Source of the DNA: CBDFHC01 sp965247585
GTDB taxonomy: Bacteria > Chloroflexota > Dehalococcoidia > Lucifugimonadales > GCA-2712585
Length of the DNA: 64,000 bases
Reading direction: 5' to 3'
Assembly: GCA_965247585.1 (NCBI GenBank)
Contig: CBDFHC010000005.1
Span: 434,001 to 498,000, forward strand
Position 1 is the first letter of the stretch, and each line of letters begins with the position of its first letter. The notes beneath the pieces are model-generated. The model saw only the letters and a program-made list of their open reading frames with translations. It was not told the origin of the DNA and searched no databases. Of this stretch, positions 58,228 through 64,000 are shown in pieces. The position numbers and the translations under genes were made by a program.

Positions 58228-60681
58228 TCAGCGGGCGGGCTCCACCACCAGGAGCGAGTACTTGTCCAGGTCTCGCTTCAGGGGAGCCTTATAGGGCACG
58301 CCCAGCCCCTCTTCCAGCAGATCTCCCCGCATATCGTAAACCGTTATGTCAATGGGCTGGTCTGGTGCGAAGGGCAGGGCCAGGGACACCTCCGTCTGAC
58401 CGTATGCCAGGGCGAAGGTCTGGGTGCCGCTCCATACGTGGGCCTTGGCCGGCGCCGCCAGAACCGGGACCCCACCGGTGGCCCGCGCCACGGACTGACC
58501 CAAAATAAAGGTAAAGGCTTCATGGTGTAGCTGGTTTATCAGCCAGAGAAATCTGCCTTCCCTGTCGGTTACCAGGTACGGGGCCGTTTCCTGTTGGAGC
58601 CTGACGCTCGTATTCGACACCAGCAAAGGACCCGACGCCGCTATCCGCGCCGCCGCGACCTCTCCGGGCCTCACCACGTTGGCCGCCTGCCCCAGACCTA
58701 TTACGTCTCCGTACGGGCGCAACTCCACGGTGTGGCCCAGCACCTGCCCCAGCTTCGGTGTGACAGGCTGCTGCGGGACCCCTTCCGGAATATCACCTTC
58801 GGCGGTGACGGGGAAAGACGTCAGTAGAGAAGTGTGGTACTCGGAGGACTGGGACAGGGCCGGGTTCAAATACTGGAACCGGGAAGGCAGGCCGAACCTC
58901 TGCCGCACCTTACCCCAACCACCCGCTTCCGGCACGCCGAACACCGGGTGGATGAACACCGGCCCGGGGTGCGTCTCGGCGTCCAGCAGCGCCAGAATCT
59001 CCGCGTCCAGCGTCTGAGCGTTCCGCCAGTAGGGCGGTCCCATCCCCACACCGTCGCCGGTGTCCTCGTTTCCACCGGCGGTGATGACGTAGGTCAGCGC
59101 GACGGCGCCTCCGTCCCAAGGGCGGTCGTATGTAAGCACCGTCTGGTACCCCGCCGCCTGCAAGGCGTCGTCTACCAGACCCACTACCGCCAGCGACACC
59201 TCCTCGAAGAAATCGGCATTGCTGTAGCCGTCTTCCTCCCCGAATTCCGGCCAGTCTATTATCACGTTAGCTATAGGCAGCGACTCTTCCGGAGCCGGGT
59301 GGGCCGCGATACGCGCCAGTATCTCTTGACCCACGCCGGGACGGACCGCCGTGGCCGCGGAGGCAGGCAGGTCCGCGGTCAGCAGAAGGTTACTTACCCC
59401 GTGGCGGCGCGCCGCCACCAGCAACAGGTTCCGCCACGGCGCCGTGGCGCAGTTGTCCACCGGCGTGCCATCCGGCAGCTTCGGCTCCGCCTGGTCTATG
59501 GACGGCGCCTCCGGGTCCTCCCGTTGGCGGGAGAAGAGATCGCCCAGCGAAAGGGACGTATCGCAGGGCAGCGGGTTGTACGCCCCTACCGCCACCGCCG
59601 TTTCCGGCGCCGGGTCCATGGCCCGTGCCCGGGCAAATATGCTTCCGTTGGTGGTACCCAGCAGGCTATCGTCCGTGTATAGGAAGTTGTACACGTCTCG
59701 AGTGGTGAAATCGGTGGGATATAGGGAATAGTAGTAGCCGGTCCACACATCTCCCAGACCCGCGCCCGTATGAACGTAGCTGGTCCCCTTTGCCGCCAGG
59801 TGCCGCGCGATGGCCTCGTCGTAGTCCGGCGTGAAGGCCTCAGCCGAAACGGCATCCACGCCGGTGGCCGGCACCTCGTCCACGAAGCCCAGCACCTGCT
59901 CAACGGTGGGTGGCGGCAGATTGCCGGCTATCAACTGTGACTCTTGTCCGCCACCGATGCCGGAGCCCCCGGCGCGGTTGATTATGTGGGCCAGCGACTC
60001 CACGTTCGCCATGACCTTCAGTCCCTGGTTGTGGGCCTCCTGCACAATACCAGGCAGCAGGTCTCCCAGGGAGTAGAAACGCTGCCGGGCGGCTTCCTCT
60101 TCCACCGCCAGGTCGCCCTCTCCGGGGCCGCCGTCGTATTGCCCGTCGTAGTCGAAACCGGGGTGCCGAAGGGATGGCAGCACCTCGCTTCGAAGATAAA
60201 CGGCCCCGAACCCCTCCACCACCATCAGCTCCAGCGTCCCGTATCCTTGCGACGCCAGCCAGGCCAGGTTGCCGCGCAGCAGCTCCTCCCGCGAAGAACC
60301 CTCTCCCACCGGTATTATGGAAACCACGGGCTGGTTGTCGTACTCCCCCTCCACGTCCACCTCGAAGGCGGGCCGGCCGGCCGCCAGGTCGGTAAACAGC
60401 ACGTCCGCCTGGGTGATTATAGAGGGCAGACCCTGGTCCCTATCGGCGAGGGCAAATGAGGCCGTGGGAAGCCCAATTCCTTCGGTACCGGCGGGTGTGG
60501 CGGAGGCAGTTGTGGCGGCGGCTCCCTGACCAAGGGTTGCGGTAGGCGGAGCGGTGGACTCTTCGTCGCCCTCGTCATCCCCTGAGCAGGCAGCACCGGC
60601 CAGGAGGGTAGCCAGCAGGCACCCCACCAGAAACCGCCGCCATGAAAGACGCCAGCGGCGGTCTAGCCACCATACGGACAT
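58228..60681 (-). CDS. Large secreted lipoprotein, possible TIM-barrel hydrolase-like
   Basis: An 817-residue exported protein from ATG 60681, chosen because GAGG lies seven bases upstream and a signal sequence follows at once (WRRFLVGCLLATLLAGAAC, with Cys32 as possible lipid site). A Thr/Glu-rich linker precedes a large folded part. The middle has GLKVMANVESLAHIINRAGG, VDAVSAEAFTPDYDEAIARHL and PDGTPVDNCATAPWRNLL, a strand/helix pattern like a TIM barrel with acidic residues at strand ends, as in glycoside hydrolases. The last 150 residues are beta-rich and end FALAYGQTEVSLALPFAPDQ. I cannot assign a family. Divergent from the NfeD gene. Confidence 0.65.
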   Translation of the reverse strand: MSVWWLDRRWRLSWRRFLVGCLLATLLAGAACSGDDEGDEESTAPPTATLGQGAAATTASATPAGTEGIGLPTASFALADRDQGLPSIITQADVLFTDLAAGRPAFEVDVEGEYDNQPVVSIIPVGEGSSREELLRGNLAWLASQGYGTLELMVVEGFGAVYLRSEVLPSLRHPGFDYDGQYDGGPGEGDLAVEEEAARQRFYSLGDLLPGIVQEAHNQGLKVMANVESLAHIINRAGGSGIGGGQESQLIAGNLPPPTVEQVLGFVDEVPATGVDAVSAEAFTPDYDEAIARHLAAKGTSYVHTGAGLGDVWTGYYYSLYPTDFTTRDVYNFLYTDDSLLGTTNGSIFARARAMDPAPETAVAVGAYNPLPCDTSLSLGDLFSRQREDPEAPSIDQAEPKLPDGTPVDNCATAPWRNLLLVAARRHGVSNLLLTADLPASAATAVRPGVGQEILARIAAHPAPEESLPIANVIIDWPEFGEEDGYSNADFFEEVSLAVVGLVDDALQAAGYQTVLTYDRPWDGGAVALTYVITAGGNEDTGDGVGMGPPYWRNAQTLDAEILALLDAETHPGPVFIHPVFGVPEAGGWGKVRQRFGLPSRFQYLNPALSQSSEYHTSLLTSFPVTAEGDIPEGVPQQPVTPKLGQVLGHTVELRPYGDVIGLGQAANVVRPGEVAAARIAASGPLLVSNTSVRLQQETAPYLVTDREGRFLWLINQLHHEAFTFILGQSVARATGGVPVLAAPAKAHVWSGTQTFALAYGQTEVSLALPFAPDQPIDITVYDMRGDLLEEGLGVPYKAPLKRDLDKYSLLVVEPAR

Positions 60682-60915
60682 ATCCAGCCTCACCCTTTCC
60701 ATCCTGGATGCCGCCGGGAGTCTACGCCGCGCCCTGGGCCCGGTCAACCGACGACCGCGGCGGCTTTCTGAGGCTCCAGAGGGCCTGGTGAAGGGGTGGC
60801 TTCCGGCGCATCGGCGCGGCTGTTTCCCCCGCTCGGTTGACACCCCCCAGCGCAGACCAGATGATTGATCTTCGGGTGGCGGTCGCCCTTCGCGCCCGAA
60901 GGAGAGCAAGAAGAT

Positions 60916-62286
60916 ATGGTGAATCCCCGCCGCTGGACGCCGCTGAGATGGCTCACGGTGCTGGTTTTCCTGGCCACGTTCAGCCTGGGCCTAATAGGCC
61001 AGGTTTCCGCCCAGGAACAGGGCGGCCATGCCCTAGTGGCCCAGGTGGACGGCATAATCAACCCGGTGAGCCAGCGCCACATCGCCAAGTCCATTGAGCG
61101 GGGGGAGGAGGAGGGCGCGGAGGTTGTCATCATCCTGCTGGACACGCCGGGCGGGCTCCTCTCTTCGACACGCAAGATCGTACAGGGTCTGCTGGAGGCC
61201 AAGGTCCCCACGGTGGTGTACGTATCGCCCCGGGGCGCGCAGGCGGCATCAGCGGGGACGTTTATCACCGCGGCGGCCCACTTCGCCGTAATGGCGCCGG
61301 GAACCAACATCGGCGCCGCCACGCCGGTGGGCGGTGGCGGTGAGGACCTACCCGACACGCTGGAGAGCAAGGCCACCAACGACGCCGCGGCGCTGATGCG
61401 CGCCATTGCCGCGGAGCGAGGCCGGGACGCCGATAAGCTGGAGGCCACCGTCAGGAAGGCGCTCTCCTATTCCGCCAACGAGGCGGTGGAAGGCAACGTG
61501 GTGGACTTCATCGCCTCGGACCTGGACGACCTGCTAGCCCAGCTTGATGGACAAGTGGTGCAGATTGGCGGGCGGACGGTAACGCTGAAGACCGGGGACA
61601 TCCCGGTGCAAAAGCTGGAAATGAGCCTGGTTGATAAATTTCTCTTCATCCTGGCGGACCCCAATATTTCGTTTCTGCTCTTTTCCATTGGCGGCCTGGC
61701 AGTGGTGATCGAAGTGATACACCCGGGGCTGATCTTCCCCGGGGTGACCGGGGTCATCCTGCTGGTGCTGGCCTTCGTCAGCTTCGGAAATCTGCCGGTG
61801 AACTGGGCCGGCGCCGCGCTCATCATCTTGGCCGGGGCGCTGATCGTTGCCGAGTTCTACGTGTCCGGCTTTGGCGTATTGGGCATTGGAGGCATCGTCG
61901 CGTTTATCCTTGGATCAATGCTCCTGTTTTCGCACTTCGGCACCCCATCACCCACCGCTCCCTCCATTCGCGTGAGCCTGTGGGTGCTGGTCCCCTTCGC
62001 GGTGATTGTGCTGGGAGGCGGTGGATGGGTGATGTGGAGCATCCTCTCGTCCCGAAAAGGAAAGGCCCAAGCGGAGCTCTCGCCGCAGATTGGACAGGTG
62101 GGAGAGGTGGTGGAGGAGCTCTCTCCCCGAGGGCTGATAAGGCTGCAAACCGAGCTGTGGACCGCGGTGAGCGAAGGTCGCTCAACCATCAGCCCGGGAC
62201 AATACGTGCGGGTGGTAAGCCAGGAAGGCGCCATGTTGACCGTGCGCCCGGAGGTGGCGGCGGAATCCGGGGTTGTGACCCAGTAA
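60916..62286 (+). CDS. NfeD-family membrane serine protease (ClpP-like)
   Basis: A 456-residue long-form NfeD protein. Start ATG 60916 follows GGAGAG and gives a signal peptide (VLVFLATFSLGLIGQVSAQ). The protease domain has a ClpP-class site, VSPRGAQAASAGTFI with Ser near 112, and Lys near 152 in LESKATNDAAAL. Four to five membrane helices follow (FLLFSIGGLAVVIEVIHPGL onward), and an OB-fold NfeD domain ends it (QIGQVGEVVEELSPRGLI). It normally works with slipin, which is the next gene. The pair cleaves membrane-protein tails. Confidence 0.92.
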   Translation: MVNPRRWTPLRWLTVLVFLATFSLGLIGQVSAQEQGGHALVAQVDGIINPVSQRHIAKSIERGEEEGAEVVIILLDTPGGLLSSTRKIVQGLLEAKVPTVVYVSPRGAQAASAGTFITAAAHFAVMAPGTNIGAATPVGGGGEDLPDTLESKATNDAAALMRAIAAERGRDADKLEATVRKALSYSANEAVEGNVVDFIASDLDDLLAQLDGQVVQIGGRTVTLKTGDIPVQKLEMSLVDKFLFILADPNISFLLFSIGGLAVVIEVIHPGLIFPGVTGVILLVLAFVSFGNLPVNWAGAALIILAGALIVAEFYVSGFGVLGIGGIVAFILGSMLLFSHFGTPSPTAPSIRVSLWVLVPFAVIVLGGGGWVMWSILSSRKGKAQAELSPQIGQVGEVVEELSPRGLIRLQTELWTAVSEGRSTISPGQYVRVVSQEGAMLTVRPEVAAESGVVTQ

Positions 62287-62463
62287 GCACGCTTGGCCGG
62301 GCTTGTCCCCGCGACAGTTGATAGACAGGCCAATCCAGGCGTGTTATCGTACCGGAAATCCGGGTACCTACAATCTATCGCCGAACTATGAATAATTTCG
62401 TCATGTCGACTGTATAATCCAACCCGGTGGCCCCGCAATAGGTGAGGCGTTGAGGAGGTCCAA

Positions 62464-63327
62464 ATGGCATCTGGCGTAGTTGTGGTCAAGCAGTTCCAGC
62501 GGATGGTGGTGCTGAAGTGGGGACGCTGGACGGGGAATCAAGATGCGGGGTTCCGCTTCTTGTTGCCCATCGTATATGACGGACGGATTGTGGACCTGCG
62601 GGAGCAGGTGGAGCGAGTGCCCACCCAGAAGTACATCACCGTTGACAACGTGGTGATTGACATGGACTTCGTCCTCTACTACCGCGTCCTGGAAGACCAG
62701 GCGGAGAAGTCTGTCATTGGCGTCACCGACCACCGCGCCGCCGTGAGAAGCCAGGCGGTGGCCGACCTCAGGTCCATCGTGGGGAACATCACCCTGGCGG
62801 CCGCCCTGGCCGAGAGAGAGACCATTCAGGGCCAGCTTCAGGCGGCGCTGGACGCCAACACCGGGCGCTGGGGCGTGAAGGTCACAGGGGTGGCTATCAA
62901 TGAGATTGACCCGCCCATGGGGGTGAAGGCGGCCATGGAGCGGGAGAAGTCCGCCGACGCCATCAAGACGGCGGAGATTACCGAGTCCGAGGGCCAGCGG
63001 CAGGCGGCAATAAACCGCGCCGAGGGCGAAAAGCAGGCCCGTATCCTTGAGGCGGAGGGACATCGCCAGGGGGAGATCCTAACGGCGGAGGGCGACCAGC
63101 AGGCCGCGGTGCTGCGGGCCGAGGGATTCAGCGTCGCCCTGGACAAGATCTACCAGGTGGCCTCCAACGTGGACGCCAAGACCATGAACCTCCAGTACTT
63201 TGAGGTGCTGAAGGAGTTGGGGTCAAGTCCGGCCACCAAGTTTGTCTTCCCCATGGAGTTTACCTCCATGCTCCAGCCGTTCCTCAACCTGGGCGTCGGG
63301 GGCGGTAAGGCCAACAGTCAAGAGTAG
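62464..63327 (+). CDS. Slipin/SPFH-domain protein
   Basis: A 287-residue SPFH (band 7) protein. It lacks a clear transmembrane helix at its start (MASGVVVVKQFQRMVVLKWG) but has the core GFRFLLPIVYDGRIVDLREQ, PTQKYITVDNVVIDMDFVLYYRV and GNITLAAALAERETI. A long charged coiled-coil (about 155-225, AEGEKQARILEAEGHRQGEI) follows. It oligomerises at membranes and partners with the NfeD protease 177 bases upstream. GAGGAGG precedes its ATG, and TATAAT at 62413-62418 may be its own -10. Confidence 0.9.
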   Translation: MASGVVVVKQFQRMVVLKWGRWTGNQDAGFRFLLPIVYDGRIVDLREQVERVPTQKYITVDNVVIDMDFVLYYRVLEDQAEKSVIGVTDHRAAVRSQAVADLRSIVGNITLAAALAERETIQGQLQAALDANTGRWGVKVTGVAINEIDPPMGVKAAMEREKSADAIKTAEITESEGQRQAAINRAEGEKQARILEAEGHRQGEILTAEGDQQAAVLRAEGFSVALDKIYQVASNVDAKTMNLQYFEVLKELGSSPATKFVFPMEFTSMLQPFLNLGVGGGKANSQE

Positions 63328-63366
63328 GCCGCCCCGCGCCGCGAAGGCAACGAGGCCCCGGCTGCT

Positions 63367-63954
63367 TTAGAGCGGCTCCGGATGGATGATGCCATAGGTG
63401 CCGTCGAGGCGGCGGTAGAGGACGTTGTAATTGGCCTCCTCGCTGTTCATGAAGAGGAAGAAGCCGTGGCCCAGCAACTCCATCTGGAAGATGGCCTCCT
63501 CAATGTCCATGGGCTTCACGGGGTAGGTCTTGTTCTTGACCACCACCTCGGAAGCCTCTTCGTCCACCGGCGGCCCTTCGCTTAAGGCGGCGACTTCCGA
63601 TTCCGCCGCGGCTTCGCGGTCCTCGCCCCGCCGGACGGCCCTTCGGGCGCGCTCGGTGTGGTAGGTCTTCCCCTTGAAGCGGTCGATGCGGCGGAACAAA
63701 ACATCGGCGGCGGCGTCCACCGCGGCCATTACGGTGGCTCCCCGTTCCTCGCCACGGAGGACCACCCCGTTGACCTCCAGGGTAAACTGCGCGGTTACGC
63801 GGTCCTGCTGTGACCGGGCGTTTTGGGAAGTTAGCTCCGCGCTGGACTTGATGGCGGAGGGCAGGTGGCGGCCCACCCGCCCCAGCTTCTTCTTTATGTA
63901 CTCTTTGCTCTGGGGCTGAAGCTCAAAGTTCCTGACGCGAACAATTACGTCCAA
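63367..63954 (-). CDS. hpf: Long-form ribosome hibernation promoting factor
   Basis: A 195-residue HPF of the long type from TTG 63954 (LDVIVRVRNFELQPQSKEYI, family start; GGAGG upstream). An upstream TTG at 63972 is an alternative. The N-terminal S30AE fold has FTLEVNGVVLRGEERGATVMAAVDAAADVLFRRI. The C-terminal dimerisation domain has IVVKNKTYPVKP-like EVVVKNKTYPVKPMDIEEAI and GHGFFLFMNSEEANYNVLYRR. It pairs ribosomes in stationary phase. Convergent with slipin. Confidence 0.93.
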   Translation of the reverse strand: MDVIVRVRNFELQPQSKEYIKKKLGRVGRHLPSAIKSSAELTSQNARSQQDRVTAQFTLEVNGVVLRGEERGATVMAAVDAAADVLFRRIDRFKGKTYHTERARRAVRRGEDREAAAESEVAALSEGPPVDEEASEVVVKNKTYPVKPMDIEEAIFQMELLGHGFFLFMNSEEANYNVLYRRLDGTYGIIHPEPL

Positions 63955-64000
63955 CGTTCGCAAGTCCTCCAACTGTTTAGCTAATTGCTGCCCCTGGACT

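Noticed and set aside
1..64000. tRNA, rRNA or CRISPR arrays
   Set aside because: No T-loop motif with acceptor pairing, no rRNA sequence, and no regularly spaced direct repeats with unique spacers were found by eye; short tRNAs could be missed without a covariance search.

Overview
The window is about 64 kb of GC-rich, gene-dense bacterial chromosome. It holds no phage, plasmid, insertion sequence, CRISPR array, rRNA gene or tRNA gene that I can recognise. The gene set points to Chloroflexota, probably a Dehalococcoidia/SAR202-like lineage. The best evidence is the adjacent pair of large membrane proteins of the Agl23 (TIGR03663) and DUF2298/'Chlor_Arch_YYY' types, plus LppX-like and beta-propeller lipoproteins and a Zn-type S18. 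This placement is inference; no rRNA is present to confirm it.

Layout. 1-1.8 kb: end of dnaG and rpoD. 2-4.9 kb: a secreted metallopeptidase and a tiny Tat-signal protein. 5-8.7 kb: a divergent LysR-controlled cluster of a methyltransferase, a DsrE-like protein and an ArsM-like methyltransferase, followed by a lipoprotein. 8.7-13.5 kb: mutL, an ArsC/Spx-like protein and mutS. 13.8-14.3 kb: an isolated membrane protein with its own promoter and terminator. 15.1-20.9 kb: a NuoE/NuoF/formate-dehydrogenase-like/flavin reductase operon. 21.1-31.8 kb: an envelope-glycan cluster (propeller lipoprotein, FAD amine-oxidase-like protein, flippase-like protein, two GT-C-like proteins) downstream of a DsbA-like gene, rnc and ftsY. 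31.9-34.4 kb: tRNA nucleotidyltransferase, a zinc protein and a quinone oxidoreductase. 34.7-36.7 kb: biotin carboxylase and biotin carrier. 37-41 kb: proB-proA-orf-recR-recO. 41.2-44.7 kb: mfd. 44.8-50.5 kb: HAD, ComF, PIG-L, acetyltransferases, DUF502, folE. 50.5-57 kb: thrC, hom, SurA-like, rpsR-ssb-rpsF, glyA. 57.4-64 kb: an SDR, a large lipoprotein, NfeD + slipin, hpf.

Main discovery. Four genes are interrupted by in-frame UGA codons exactly where their families carry a redox or catalytic cysteine, and each then continues in frame with family-like sequence to a normal stop. They are the ArsM-like methyltransferase (one UGA), the DsrE-like protein (two UGAs, making a UxxU motif), the ArsC/Spx-like protein (UxxC) and a DsbA/FrnE-like protein (UPYV). 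Three of them have a hairpin at the distance and with the loop expected of a bacterial SECIS element. UGA is used as an ordinary stop elsewhere, for example in the LysR gene. I read these as selenoproteins carrying five selenocysteines in total. Two sit in one divergent operon with a LysR regulator and a further methyltransferase, a candidate selenium-dependent redox/methylation system.

Other structure. A family of intergenic repeats with a conserved short hairpin recurs in at least five long gaps, with half-copies in two more. The formate-dehydrogenase-like subunit lacks the expected Cys/Sec metal ligand. Ribosomal protein S6 has a long Ala/Pro/Glu repeat tail and apparent N-terminal coding sequence upstream of its first standard start codon.
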